The notes beneath the pieces were generated by a model. It did not search any database. It worked only from the letters and a program-made list of their open reading frames with translations, and was not told where the DNA came from. A DNA stretch of 64,000 bases, from assembly GCF_000337215.1 (NCBI RefSeq), contig NZ_AOHZ01000031.1, positions 1 to 64,000 on the forward strand, given 5' to 3'. The translations under genes and the position numbers were made by a program. This document shows, piece by piece, positions 32,283-41,520 of the stretch. The DNA comes from Natronolimnohabitans innermongolicus JCM 12255. GTDB lineage: Archaea; Halobacteriota; Halobacteria; Halobacteriales; Natrialbaceae. Numbering within the stretch: the first letter of the stretch is position 1; each line of letters opens with the position of its first letter.

Positions 32283-34833
32283 TGCTAGGGTCGCTGGCGT
32301 CGGTCGTGCGAGCGGTCGCGATGTCGGTGTTGGTCGTCGGTGGCGCCGGCAGCGTTACGGTAAACGTCGAGCCCTCGCCGGGCGCCGATTCGACGTCGAT
32401 CTCGCCGTCGTGACGTTCGATGATCCGCTGGCAGAGTGCGAGACCGATCCCCGTTCCGTCGTACTCGTCGATGCTGTGAAGGCGGTCGAACACCTGAAAG
32501 ATCCGTTCTGACTCGGCCGGATCGATTCCGATTCCCCGATCGCGAACTGCGATACGCCACTCGTCTCCCTCGTTCTCCGCGGACACTGATATACGTGGGG
32601 CATCGGTCCCGGCGTACGTGAGTGCGTTATCGAGCAGGTTCTGAAACAGCTGTCGGAGTTGGCCCGGATCGCCGTAGACCGCCGGTAACGGACCGACGTC
32701 GACCTCGGCGTCCGTCTCCTCGATGTGAACCTGCAGATCCTCGCGGACGTCGTCGAGTACGCACTCGAGGTCGACGGTTCGGAGCGGCGTCCCCTGGGTG
32801 TCGACGCGGGAGTACGCGAGCAGGCCGTCGATCATCTGTTGCATTCGCGTCGCGCCGTCGACGGCGTAGGCGATAAACTCCTCGGCGTCGTCGTCGAGTT
32901 CGTCGGCGTACCGGCGCTCGACGAGCGTCAGGTAGCTCGCAACCATTCGCAACGGCTCCTGGAGGTCGTGACTCGCCGCGTAGGCGAACTGTTCTAACCG
33001 TTCGTTCGACGACTCCAGATCGGAGATCAGTTCCTCGAGACGGCGCTGCTGGCGTCGGCGTTCGGTGATATCGCGGCCGATACCGGCCAGAACGGGCGTT
33101 CCGGAAGGGTCCTCGAGCAAACTCGCGGCGAACTCGTAGGGAATCGTGTCGCCGTCTCGAGTCCTGACGTCGGCTTCGACGTGCGCCTGACCGGTCTCGA
33201 AGACCTCGGCGATCGCGTCGCCGATCCGCTTTCGGTCGTCTCCCGCGAAGAAGTCCGCCGGGGACATCGATTCGATCTCCGCGCCGGCGTATCCGGTTAC
33301 GTCCTCCATCGTTTCGTTCCACCGCCGGAAGGTCCCCTCGGCGTCGACGACGTAGAAGATGTCGTCGACCGCGTCCAGTATGGCGTCGGTGTAGGCGGTG
33401 ACTCGCTCGAGTTTCCGCTGGCGCCGCTGGCGCTCGAGTTCGTAACTGAGCCACTGCGTACTGAGTTCGACGAAGCTGCGCTCCGCGGGCGTAAACGACC
33501 GTTCGCTGGGATTTTCGTCGGCGAAACAGAGCGTCCCGAAGAGATCGCCGTCGACGCGGATCTGCCCGCCGACGTAGCTGTCGAAGTCCCACGTCTCGTA
33601 GGCGTGATCGTCGATCTCGTCGGCGACCGGACCGTCCGTGAGCACGAGCAGTTCGTCGGACTCGATCGTCCGCCGACAGTAGGTATCAGAAAGCGGCGTC
33701 ACCGACCCCGGCCGCAGTCGTTCGTCCGGCCCCTTCGAGTGGACGATCTCGAACCGGTTTCCCTCCCGGTCGATATCGGCGACGAACCCGATCTCGAGTC
33801 CCAGCCGTTCGCGGCCGAGATCGAGCAGTTCGTCGACCTTTTCGTCGAAGCGCAACTCGGGGTCAGCGGTGATCGCGTACAGCCGCGCTAACGTGTGGTT
33901 GTTCTCCCGGAGTTCCGCTTCGACCCGCTTTCGCTCGGTTACGTCGCGAACGTACACCGAGAGCCCCGACTCCGACGGATACGCGCGGACCTCGAGCCAG
34001 GTCGAGTGCGGTTCGAAGTACGCCTCGAACGCGGTCGGTTCCTGCCGGTCGACCGCGTGTCGGAACTCCCTGTCGAACTCGGTGCCGGTGATCGACGGGA
34101 AGGCCTCCCAGAAGGAGGTTCCGACCAGCGTCGCGGCGTCGATGTCGAACAACCGCTGTGCTCGCTCGTTGACGTACGTAACTCGCCAGTCGTCGTCGAG
34201 TCCGAAGACGGCGTCCGTGATTCGATCGACGGTCGTCTCGAGGTCAGTTTCGGGACGCATGCGTCCGGCGCTTCGCTCGGCTTTGCCGTTCCGGCGAGTG
34301 CGATAGTTCTCGATCGCGCCGTCGATAACGTCGGCGACGCTCGCGACGAACGAGACGTCGTGGTCCGTAAACTCGCGGGAGTCATCGGTGTAGACGCCCA
34401 GGACGCCCCAGATATCGTCCGCCGATCCGATCGGTGCGACGATTTCGCTCGTCGCTCCAAGATCGTCCGATTTCGTCCCCGTCGACCGATCGTCCGGGAT
34501 CGGCGCCGCCTCGAGATTGGTACCGCTCGTCGGCTCTCTCGTCCGGATCACCGTCCGCGTCGACTCGCCGGCGTTCTCGAGGGAGATTACCGAACCACCA
34601 GCGCCAGCACTCCAGTTACTTCCGTTTCGGAACGCCACCACATCCGCTTCGGGGCGGTACTCGAGAACGTGACCACGGTCCGCCTCGAGCGTCTCGATAA
34701 CGGCGGAGACTGCGTCGTCGAGCAGTTGACCGAGGTCGGCGGACTCGAGGGCCTGCTGGCCGAGTTTGGCGACGACCTCCTGTTGCCGGATACGAGATCG
34801 AAGCCGTCCGATCGGCGGGTCGGAGGTAGCCAT
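32275..34833 (-). CDS. Multi-sensor histidine kinase (GAF-PAS-GAF-PAS)
   Basis: An 852-residue soluble kinase. In order: GAF (about 20-175), PAS (about 205-310; FGLDDDWRVTYVNERAQRLF), GAF (about 335-485; DTYCRRTIESDELLVLTDGPV), PAS with PAC (about 500-610), HisKA with the phospho-His in YAASHDLQEPLRMVASYL, and HATPase with DNAL, DRGIGIDPAE and GTGIGLALCQ. No transmembrane helix, so it senses cytoplasmic signals. It heads the operon with two receivers. Its start MATSDPPIGRLRSR is preceded by an AT-rich promoter around 34850-34930. Confidence 0.92.
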   Translation of the reverse strand: MATSDPPIGRLRSRIRQQEVVAKLGQQALESADLGQLLDDAVSAVIETLEADRGHVLEYRPEADVVAFRNGSNWSAGAGGSVISLENAGESTRTVIRTREPTSGTNLEAAPIPDDRSTGTKSDDLGATSEIVAPIGSADDIWGVLGVYTDDSREFTDHDVSFVASVADVIDGAIENYRTRRNGKAERSAGRMRPETDLETTVDRITDAVFGLDDDWRVTYVNERAQRLFDIDAATLVGTSFWEAFPSITGTEFDREFRHAVDRQEPTAFEAYFEPHSTWLEVRAYPSESGLSVYVRDVTERKRVEAELRENNHTLARLYAITADPELRFDEKVDELLDLGRERLGLEIGFVADIDREGNRFEIVHSKGPDERLRPGSVTPLSDTYCRRTIESDELLVLTDGPVADEIDDHAYETWDFDSYVGGQIRVDGDLFGTLCFADENPSERSFTPAERSFVELSTQWLSYELERQRRQRKLERVTAYTDAILDAVDDIFYVVDAEGTFRRWNETMEDVTGYAGAEIESMSPADFFAGDDRKRIGDAIAEVFETGQAHVEADVRTRDGDTIPYEFAASLLEDPSGTPVLAGIGRDITERRRQQRRLEELISDLESSNERLEQFAYAASHDLQEPLRMVASYLTLVERRYADELDDDAEEFIAYAVDGATRMQQMIDGLLAYSRVDTQGTPLRTVDLECVLDDVREDLQVHIEETDAEVDVGPLPAVYGDPGQLRQLFQNLLDNALTYAGTDAPRISVSAENEGDEWRIAVRDRGIGIDPAESERIFQVFDRLHSIDEYDGTGIGLALCQRIIERHDGEIDVESAPGEGSTFTVTLPAPPTTNTDIATARTTDASDPSNE

Positions 34834-35003
34834 AGTCGATTGCTATTCACAAATGGAGTGGCGTGTATAAATGTAGTGTTCGATAGCACCACTGGAACAC
34901 AGTGTACTAATTTTCATACTTTCTGAACTCGAATAGCGATGGAGAATGGACGAACGTTCGCACGCAGTGACCGGCAGTGCGGCAAGCGCGCGGGGAAGGG
35001 CCC

Positions 35004-36032
35004 TCACGCCTGGTCGTGTTCGACCACAGCGTCTCCAACCGGGCGATACGTCCGACCGCGGCGCTTGCCGACCGCCTCGATCAGGTCGTAGTGGACCATC
35101 TTCGTCAGGTAGTTTCGGAGCGTCCGTTTGGTCTTGGGGTTGTCGACGCGACGCTCGTACGTCTCGTAGAGCTCTCCGGGTTCGATCTCACCGGTTTCGG
35201 CGATGACGTCGTACAGCACCCGCTGGTGTTCGATCAGCCCCTCGACCGTTTTCCGCCGAATCGCCGTTCGCGCGTCCGGAATCGCGTCCGCGAGAACGTC
35301 GTCGGTGATCGAATCGTGGTTTTGCTGGGTCGCTCGACGGGCGGCCGACCGGAGGATTCCGAGCCCCACGCGGGCATCGCCTGAGGCCGCGTCGGCGATC
35401 GTCCGCAACTGGCCGTCGCTGACGGTACCGGGCTCGAGCGCGTTGTCGGCTCGCTCGGCGAGGATCGCTTCGAGTTCGTCGGTCCCGTACCGGTCGAACC
35501 GAACCCGGGTTCCGGCCCGGAGTCGCGAGCGAACGCGGTCGTCGAGCCCCGCGAACAGTTCCTCCTCGCGGTTGGCGATCAACACGAGCGAGACGTGTCC
35601 GAGCCGGTAGAGGTCGTACAGCGCGGCGGTCTCTTCCAGCTGATCGACCTCGTCGAGAATCGCGACGATCGGTCGGTCGTCGGTCTCGCCGAGCCGGCCG
35701 AACAGTTCGTCTTTCGGCGTCGAGCGGTGGATGTCGAACGTGTGGCCCACGTCCTCGAGGATGCTGTAGAGCACGCGAAACCGAGTGTACTCCTGCCAGC
35801 AGTTGACGTAGGCGACGCCGACCGACGGCTCCTGCTCGCGGAGTCGAGCAAGCGTGTATCGCGCGATGCAGGTCTTGCCGACGCCCGTCGGTCCGAACAG
35901 AAACGCCGGGTCGGCCCGCCGGTCGTACAGCAGCGGCTCGAGGGACTCCGAGAGGAGGTTCACCTCGTCGTGGCGGTGGACCACCTCGCTTGGCACGAAA
36001 TCCTCGCGCAGGACGCGGCCGTCGACGATCAC
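35004..36032 (-). CDS. Orc1/Cdc6-type AAA+ protein
   Basis: A 342-residue initiator-family ATPase: Walker A GPTGVGKT (47-54), Walker B VAILDEVDQLE, sensor region SLVLIANREE, arginine-containing RVRSRL, and a C-terminal winged helix (TKRTLRNYLTKMVHYDLIEAV). Haloarchaea encode many orc paralogs; only some sit at active origins. This one is shorter than the usual ~400-residue origin-linked forms and may be an accessory paralog. The TATA-like TTTATAAC at about 36055-36062 is 25 nt from the start. No convincing origin recognition boxes are seen next to it. Confidence 0.85.
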   Translation of the reverse strand: MIVDGRVLREDFVPSEVVHRHDEVNLLSESLEPLLYDRRADPAFLFGPTGVGKTCIARYTLARLREQEPSVGVAYVNCWQEYTRFRVLYSILEDVGHTFDIHRSTPKDELFGRLGETDDRPIVAILDEVDQLEETAALYDLYRLGHVSLVLIANREEELFAGLDDRVRSRLRAGTRVRFDRYGTDELEAILAERADNALEPGTVSDGQLRTIADAASGDARVGLGILRSAARRATQQNHDSITDDVLADAIPDARTAIRRKTVEGLIEHQRVLYDVIAETGEIEPGELYETYERRVDNPKTKRTLRNYLTKMVHYDLIEAVGKRRGRTYRPVGDAVVEHDQA

Positions 36033-37121
36033 ACCGACTGGGTTCTACGCCCCCCGTTATAAACGATGGCGTCCCGGTTCCGAAACTTCCGAAAATTCTG
36101 TATCGTAGATATTGGTTTATCGGCTGCAGTTCTCCGGACACGTAGACGACGTCGTTCGACGGGAAGCTGGCGTCTCTGGCCAGATTTGTCGATCGCTCGC
36201 GCTCGCTCGAGAGTCGGGTCGTCGAACGCGCGAGAACGGGTTCGGACCGTGCCGATGAGAGATCGTCGTAACCGACCGTCGGATCGCGCCCGTCGCACGA
36301 CTGCCACGCGATCGGTGTTCGAACCGGTTTGGTCGGGACACTCGCGTGGCAGTACCCACCGAAGACGGCAAACCGACCGTCGGTGAAACGAGCGCGCGAA
36401 GCGATCCTCGGCCATCGAGCTGTAAGAGAAATTGGCGATGACGTACTCGAGGCCGGCACTGGGCTGGCGTCGACGGCGTTCGATCGCACAACCGGGATTC
36501 CCCGGAAACGCGATTCGAGTCCGTCGTCAGCGTCCGGGCTGGGGCCGGGTTGCGGACCGTCACACAGTATCGGAACCACCCTCGTCGGCGGTGTCGAACC
36601 CTGGCGTCCGACGGTGAGGCCACCTCTCTCCTCGGTCGACGTGTGTCGCCCTCGCCAGTCTCCGCTGGTCCGGTTTCTGTACTGTCGCGTATCGACGCCC
36701 CTACTGCTCTTTGCTGGCTGCTTTCCGTACTCCCGTTGCTGGACCGCCCGTTGCTTCACGCGCGTATCACCACCCGGAACGGTGGCGCAGTGTCGACTGC
36801 GACCGATACCGACCTCGAGCGTCGAAAACGCTCACTCGAGAAGGACGTTCCGACTGGCACCACGCGAGCAGCGCCGAGACACGTGCAACCGCATCGGTAG
36901 CCGGCGACGTTGTCCCCTGCAGGGCGAAATCAGGGGGCTCGAGAGACCACGATGCGATCGATTCCGTCCCACGTAAACCACATATTGCAATATAGAATGT
37001 GTTGGCACGACGGGCAAAGCAACACTTCCGAATACGAATACCGACGCCAGCTCTCGAGTCCTCGCGCCGACCGGACGATACAGGCAACATACTAATGACC
37101 GCACCCGGTGCGCGTGGCGGT
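36033..37121. other. About 1.1 kb without a convincing gene
   Basis: Frames of up to 215 codons exist, but they are basic and Cys/Arg-rich, unlike this proteome. Features seen: the orc1/cdc6 TATA box near 36055; a palindrome ATATTGCAATAT at 36982-36993 inside an AT-rich patch; and CCACC-CGGAAC-GGTGG near 36770-36790. The stretch may be a decayed gene, a regulatory region or an inactive origin. The far end holds the promoter of the GNAT gene. Confidence 0.55.
36982..36993. repeat. Perfect palindrome ATATTGCAATAT
   Basis: A 12-bp perfect palindrome in a locally AT-rich stretch, flanked by CAC and GTG-like outer bases (CACATATTGCAATATAGAATGTG). It is about 130 nt before the GNAT gene start. It could be an operator. 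Confidence 0.45.
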
Positions 37122-37982
37122 ATGAGCGTCCACCCGACGTTGTCGTTCGACGACGAACTTCACCGGCGAATCTACGAGTACGTCGAGCGAAACGGAGCCG
37201 TCAGCGCCGACGAACTGATGCGATCGATCCGGGTCGAATCGGACGCACCGCAGTCGAAGCCCGCTCGATCCGGAACGTACACCGAGTCGGTCTGTCCGCC
37301 GTCGGCGGACGTCGAAGCCTGCCTCGAGACGCTGCGAGAGCGCGGCTATCTAACGGGCCCGGACGAGGAGATTCGGATCGCCCTCTCAGCACTCGAGACG
37401 GAGTTCGAGTGCGACGACGGCACCGTCCGGATCCGGCCGGCACGAGAGGCAGACCGCGACGGGCTGCTCGAGACGATGCGCGGGGTCGCCGACGAGAGCA
37501 CGTACATCGTCGCCGAAAACGTCGCGACGCAACTCGAGCGCGATTCGGCGCTCGTACGGGCGAACGAGGAACGCTCCCGGGTCTGTTTCGTAGCGAGTCT
37601 CGAGCGCGATGCCGAGTCGGAGACGGACGAAGGTGACGGCGACGATCCGGCGACCGAAGCTGCCGTCGACGATTCCGAAATCGTCGGCTGGCTTCACCTC
37701 GACGTCCACGAACTCCCCTCGCTTTCACACACCGCCGAACTGACCGTCGGCGTCGACCCCGGCTATCGACGGCAGGGGATCGGCTCGAGCCTCCTCGAGT
37801 ACGGCCTCGAGTGGGCGGCCCGAACGGGGTATCACAAGGTCTACCAGAGCCTGCCCGCGACTAACGAGGGAGCGATCGCGTTCCTCGAGGACGAGGGATG
37901 GGAGCGTGAGGGCGTTCGCACGGAACAGTATCGGATCGACGGCGAGTTCGTCGACGAAGTAACGCTCGCGGCGTGGCCGTAA
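37122..37982 (+). CDS. GNAT acetyltransferase with N-terminal winged-helix-like region
   Basis: A 286-residue protein. Residues 5-95 (DDELHRRIYEYVERNGAVSADELMRSI...CLETLRERGYLTG) look like a winged helix. The remainder is a GNAT domain from VRIRPAREADRDGLLETM to the C terminus, with the acetyl-CoA loop VDPGYRRQGIGSSLLEYGLEWA and YQSLPATNEGAIAFLEDEGWEREGV. It has an acidic insert of about 30 residues before the CoA loop. The start at 37122 lies about 28 nt after CATACTAA; ATG 37095 is an alternative. The substrate is unknown. Confidence 0.8.
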   Translation: MSVHPTLSFDDELHRRIYEYVERNGAVSADELMRSIRVESDAPQSKPARSGTYTESVCPPSADVEACLETLRERGYLTGPDEEIRIALSALETEFECDDGTVRIRPAREADRDGLLETMRGVADESTYIVAENVATQLERDSALVRANEERSRVCFVASLERDAESETDEGDGDDPATEAAVDDSEIVGWLHLDVHELPSLSHTAELTVGVDPGYRRQGIGSSLLEYGLEWAARTGYHKVYQSLPATNEGAIAFLEDEGWEREGVRTEQYRIDGEFVDEVTLAAWP

Positions 37983-38077
37983 TCGGCTCGCCGCGGTGTC
38001 GCCGTTGCAGTGGTGTCGCCCCGGCGAGGCGGCCGCGAGCCCGTAGTTTCTTGCGCCGGTGACGCATACTCGATGGT

Positions 38078-38464
38078 ATGGACGAAATCTCGCTCGGCGT
38101 ACCAAAACCGGTACTCGAACGGCTTCCCGAGGACGACGACGCCGCGGCCTCGGACATGCAACAGGCCGTCGCCGGTTGGGAACGGCGGCTGAACCAGGCG
38201 ATCGCGGACGCCGACGACGACCGGGAGGCCGCCGGCTCGGTGCTCGAGGCGATCGAGCGCTTCGAGGAGCGGTACCAGACTTACGACGACCTCGTGCCGG
38301 AGCTTCGCGCCTGGGGACAGTCGCCGATCTACGCCATCGCCTGGCGGACGCTCTACGCCGACGTGATCGCACAGCTCTACGAACACGACGACCTCGCCGA
38401 GCACCTGGAGCGGGAGCGAAACGCGCGGCTGGTCGAGGACGGAATTCGGCTGCGGGATCTGTAG
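38078..38464 (+). CDS. Conserved-looking helical hypothetical protein
   Basis: A 128-residue acidic protein starting MDEISLGVPKPVLERLPEDD. Predicted mostly helical (VAGWERRLNQAIADADDDREAAGSVLEAIERFEERYQTYDDL, then AIAWRTLYADVIAQLYEHDDLAEHLERERNARLVEDGIRLRDL). No signal or membrane segment, and no family recognised. It lies about 100 nt after the GNAT gene on the same strand. Confidence 0.7.
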   Translation: MDEISLGVPKPVLERLPEDDDAAASDMQQAVAGWERRLNQAIADADDDREAAGSVLEAIERFEERYQTYDDLVPELRAWGQSPIYAIAWRTLYADVIAQLYEHDDLAEHLERERNARLVEDGIRLRDL

Positions 38465-38555
38465 CGTCCCGACCGGACGCAGACGGTCGGACGTCTGCCC
38501 GCCAGCGCAGCGAAAGGGCCAATGGTAATGGCGACGTACCCCGGAGCGATCACGC

Positions 38556-38717
38556 GTGGCAACGATCGACGACCGCGACGAGCACGCGATCGGACGCGCG
38601 CTCGCCGAGAACGACCGGTTGTCGGCGCTCTGTCGACGCCGTCGACGGATGCTCTCGGTCGAGCACTCCCTCGAGCGGTTACAGGGAATCTACGGCGACG
38701 TTCGAGGCGAGACGTAG
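38556..38717 (+). CDS. 53-residue hypothetical protein
   Basis: From GTG 38556: MATIDDRDEHAIGRALAEND followed by RLSALCRRRRRMLSVEHSLERLQGIYGDVRGET and a stop. One or two amphipathic helices with a central Arg cluster. It lies 92 nt after the previous gene on the same strand, in an otherwise open gap. Composition supports coding weakly; no family is recognised. Confidence 0.45.
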   Translation: MATIDDRDEHAIGRALAENDRLSALCRRRRRMLSVEHSLERLQGIYGDVRGET

Positions 38718-38792
38718 GCGCCGTGCTCCCGCGCGTCTCCGAATGCGAATATAACCCAAGCGTTCAACTCGCCGCGGTCGATACCTACTGGC

Positions 38793-39140
38793 ATGGAGTT
38801 TGCAGTCTCGCGAGACGGAACGACGCACGTCACGCTTCACGGCGGCAGCGACACGACGGCCTGCGACGAGGCGACCGACCAGGTCGCCGCGAGCCTCGAG
38901 TCGCTCGGGGACGATGTCGTCGCCGAGTGGGAACTCGACGGCGCGGAGGTGTACGAACACCCGACGGCGCCGTTCGACCCGTACACGATCACCGTCGCCT
39001 TCGCCGTCACCGTCACCGTCGAGGCCGACGACGCCGACGACGCCGCCGACCGCGGCGCCGAGCTCATCGACGAGGCGCTCGAGGCTGCCGACGTGGGAAC
39101 GGTCACCTACACCTCCGCGCCGACGGCGGCCGCCGCCTGA
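38793..39140 (+). CDS. Hypothetical alpha/beta protein
   Basis: A 115-residue acidic protein, MEFAVSRDGTTHVTLHGGSDTTACDEATDQVAASLESLGDDVVAEWELDGAEVYEHPTAPFDPYTITVAFAVTVTVEADDADDAADRGAELIDEALEAADVG. The strand-helix-strand pattern resembles a small ferredoxin-like fold. No catalytic motif or signal is visible and no family is recognised. A long open frame on the opposite strand is only its shadow. Confidence 0.7.
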   Translation: MEFAVSRDGTTHVTLHGGSDTTACDEATDQVAASLESLGDDVVAEWELDGAEVYEHPTAPFDPYTITVAFAVTVTVEADDADDAADRGAELIDEALEAADVGTVTYTSAPTAAAA

Positions 39141-39251
39141 ATTCGCGGCGACGATCGCCCAGCGGTCGACCGACGCTGCCGGACGGTCCGCGCGACTCCG
39201 CGGAACCCGAGGACACCCGGAGTTAAGCGCCTGCGCGAGGAGTGATCGAGT

Positions 39252-39557
39252 ATGGAACTCGAGTTGCGGTTTTTCGCGACCTTTCGGGATGCCGTCGGAG
39301 AGAAAGAGCGGGTCGAGACGTTCGACGACGGCTCGACCGTCGGCGACGTTCTCGCCGCTCTCGAGGATCGGTACGAGGGCCTCGAGGGCCAGTTGCTCAC
39401 CGACGAGGACGATCGGGTAACGATCCGCAGTCAGTTGAGCGTACTCAAAAACGGTCGGGACGTGACCCACATGGAGGGTCCCGAAACGGAACTCGACGGC
39501 GGCGACCGGCTATCCGTGTTTCCGCCGGTTGCGGGCGGCGGCGAACGTCCGGAGTAG
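39252..39557 (+). CDS. Ubiquitin-like small modifier / MoaD-family protein
   Basis: A 101-residue beta-grasp protein: MELELRFFATFRDAVGEKERVETFDDGSTVGDVLAALEDRYEGLEGQLL...SVLKNGRDVTHMEGPETELDGGDRLSVFPPVAGGGERPE. The FPPVAGG ending is the adenylation site in MoaD/SAMP proteins, which serve in sulfur transfer for molybdopterin and tRNA or are attached to other proteins. Here the glycine run (95-97) is followed by ERPE, so the di-glycine is not terminal. Either the tail is removed by a protease or this copy cannot be activated. Confidence 0.88.
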   Translation: MELELRFFATFRDAVGEKERVETFDDGSTVGDVLAALEDRYEGLEGQLLTDEDDRVTIRSQLSVLKNGRDVTHMEGPETELDGGDRLSVFPPVAGGGERPE

Positions 39558-39618
39558 CTCTCCGCCGAAACGCGTCGGAAGAAACCCTTACTTGCGAGAC
39601 CGTCGTAGCTCGCGAAAA

Positions 39619-39843
39619 ATGGTCCTCGACCTGTTCGTCGACGCCCTTCACGCCGTGTACGACCGCCCGGAACACCGAACGCGGTTCCAGCAGTGTTGTC
39701 TCTTCGTCGGGCTCATCGCGCTGTTGGTCGGCGTGTGGATCACGATCACGCTGGCGTGGTACGGGCCAGTCGTCGCGATTCTGGGCGGCGTTCTGATACT
39801 GTACGGCCGGGATCGAGGCCGGATCCGTTCCGTCGGCAAGTAG
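39619..39843 (+). CDS. Small two-helix membrane protein
   Basis: A 74-residue protein, MVLDLFVDALHAVYDRPEHRTRFQQCCLFVGLIALLVGVWITITLAWYGPVVAILGGVLILYGRDRGRIRSVGK. Two adjacent hydrophobic segments (about 27-47 and 48-63) with a basic C terminus suggest both ends in the cytoplasm. Function unknown. It follows the SAMP-like gene by 60 nt on the same strand. Confidence 0.7.
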   Translation: MVLDLFVDALHAVYDRPEHRTRFQQCCLFVGLIALLVGVWITITLAWYGPVVAILGGVLILYGRDRGRIRSVGK

Positions 39844-40022
39844 ATCGACTCGAGCGAGAAGCGAGTCGGGAGAAACCGATTCGGAACGACTCGAGCGAGC
39901 GCTCCCAGTCGAAACTCGAGTGAGTTTCCCGCCGCGTCGAAAACCGTGCGACAGCGTAGCCATCCCGCGTCGGTTCCGAGAACGATTTACGCTGCGGTCG
40001 TCCGAATTCCACTAGAGTTGCA

Positions 40023-40859
40023 ATGAGAAACGACTCCGAGTCCGACGAGCCGGCCGCTCGAGCGGCGAGCACTGCGGTCGAAGACGGGTCGGAGCCGCCG
40101 AGCGCGGCGGTCTCAGCGTCGAAATCGGAGTCGCAGTCGGGGCCGGGATCGGGATCGGAACCGCCGGCCGACGAGGACGTTTCCTTCGGATGGGAAGGCG
40201 TCCGAACCGGCTTTCTCACCGGGATTCCGATCGCGATCGGCGTCGGCGGCTACGGGATCGCCTTCGGCGTGCTCGCGGCCCAGGCCGGGCTGAGCGTCGC
40301 GGAGGCGGCGCTGATGAGCGCGACCGTCCTCGCCGGGGCCTCTCAGATCATCGCGGTCGAACTCTGGGCGGATCCGATCCCGATCGCCGCGATCGTCGCG
40401 ACCACGTTCGCCGTCAACCTGCGCTACTCGTTGATGGGAGCGGCGCTCCAGCCGTGGTTTCGCCACCTCGAGCCGCGCCAGATCTACGCCAGCCTGCTGG
40501 TGATGGCCGACGAGAACTGGGCGCTGACGATGCGCGAGCTGAAATCGGGCAGCGGCTACGGAGCGTTCTTACTCGGCAGCGGGATCGTCCTCTGGCTGCT
40601 CTGGGTGGGCTCGACGGTCGTGGGCGTCCTCGCCGGCGACGTCGTCGGCGAGCCGGCGCAGTACGGCTTCGACTTCATCCTCGCGGCGGTGTTCGTCGCC
40701 CTCGCGGTCGAACTCTGGGACGGTGCCTCGACGCTTGTTCCGTGGCTCGTCGCGCTGGGGACCAGCGTCGTCGCCGCGACCGTCCTGCCGGGTCGGTGGT
40801 ATATCTTGATCGGCGGGCTCGCCGCCGCCGCGGTGGAGGTGGTTCGGTATGATCGGTGA
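40023..40859 (+). CDS. azlC: AzlC-family branched-chain amino acid exporter, large subunit
   Basis: A 278-residue membrane protein. A hydrophilic, Ser/Glu-rich N-terminal tail (about 50 residues) is followed by the AzlC fold: GFLTGIPIAIGVGGYGIAFGVLAAQAGLSVAEAALMSATVLAGASQIIAVELWA and FAVNLRYSLMGAALQPWFRHL, with about seven to eight helices. AzlCD pairs export branched-chain amino acids or analogues. The long polar tail is longer than in bacterial members. azlD overlaps its end by 11 nt. Confidence 0.9.
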   Translation: MRNDSESDEPAARAASTAVEDGSEPPSAAVSASKSESQSGPGSGSEPPADEDVSFGWEGVRTGFLTGIPIAIGVGGYGIAFGVLAAQAGLSVAEAALMSATVLAGASQIIAVELWADPIPIAAIVATTFAVNLRYSLMGAALQPWFRHLEPRQIYASLLVMADENWALTMRELKSGSGYGAFLLGSGIVLWLLWVGSTVVGVLAGDVVGEPAQYGFDFILAAVFVALAVELWDGASTLVPWLVALGTSVVAATVLPGRWYILIGGLAAAAVEVVRYDR

Positions 40860-41193
40860 GCCGACCGTGCCGGGATTTCTCGGGGGCGCGCTCTCGCTCG
40901 ACCCCGTCGTCGTTGGCGTCATCCTCGCGATGACCGTCGTCACCGTGATCGCGAAGGTCGGCGGCATCTGGCTGATTCGCCACGTCGAACTGAGCGAGCG
41001 CCTCGAGGCCGGACTGGACGTCCTGCCGGGAGCGATCATGATCGCCGTTCTCGCGCCGGAGCTCGCGTCCGGCGGGCCGGCCGAGTGGGGCGCCGCGGCG
41101 GTCGTCGTCGCGGTGATGTGGCGCACCGAGAGCATCCTGCTGGCGTTGATCGCCGGCGTCGTCGGCGTCGTCGGATTCAGGGCGCTGCTCTGA
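40849..41193 (+). CDS. azlD: AzlD-family exporter, small subunit
   Basis: A 114-residue protein with four hydrophobic segments, typical of AzlD: VVGVILAMTVVTVIAKVGGIWLIRHVELSERLEAGLDVLPGAIMIAVLAPELASGGPAEWGAAAVVVAVMWRTESILLALIAGVVGVVGF. It forms the membrane complex with AzlC. The overlapping start codon indicates coupled translation. Confidence 0.9.
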   Translation: MIGEPTVPGFLGGALSLDPVVVGVILAMTVVTVIAKVGGIWLIRHVELSERLEAGLDVLPGAIMIAVLAPELASGGPAEWGAAAVVVAVMWRTESILLALIAGVVGVVGFRALL

Positions 41194-41253
41194 CGCGGTG
41201 ACGACAGCAACCGCTACGCTCGAGTTTATCGGCGTGGAACCCGAAACCAAGGT

Positions 41254-41520
41254 ATGGCGACGCGCGTCGAACGCTCCTTTCGCGGCATCTCCGAACGACT
41301 CGTCGTGCGATACCTGACGAACCTCGGCGGCGAGCAGGTCGCCGAGGACACGGTCGAGGGCGACGACTGGACGGCGACGCTCTCCTCGGAGTCGGTCGGC
41401 ATCGGACCCACGCTGACGCTCACCGAGGTGACGATCGTCTTCGAGACCGACGGCGACGAGGCGCAACTCGAGGAGCTGATCGAGCGGTTCGCACAGAAGG
41501 CGATGCGCGCGGGCGGGTAG
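41254..41520 (+). CDS. Small hypothetical protein
   Basis: An 88-residue protein, MATRVERSFRGISERLVVRYLTNLGGEQVAEDTVEGDDWTATLSSESVGIGPTLTLTEVTIVFETDGDEAQLEELIERFAQKAMRAGG. A helix, a beta sheet and a C-terminal helix are apparent. No motif of known function and no family I can name with certainty. Its stop is immediately followed by the ATG of the next gene, so the two are cotranscribed. Confidence 0.75.
   Translation: MATRVERSFRGISERLVVRYLTNLGGEQVAEDTVEGDDWTATLSSESVGIGPTLTLTEVTIVFETDGDEAQLEELIERFAQKAMRAGG

Noticed and set aside
36760-36795. Possible origin recognition box (CCACCCGGAACGGTGG)
   Set aside because: It is a short inverted repeat lacking the ORB core and G-string; only superficial similarity.
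36329-36976. 215-codon plus-strand frame in the gap beside orc1/cdc6
   Set aside because: Basic and Cys/Arg-rich, unlike haloarchaeal proteins; no domain recognised.
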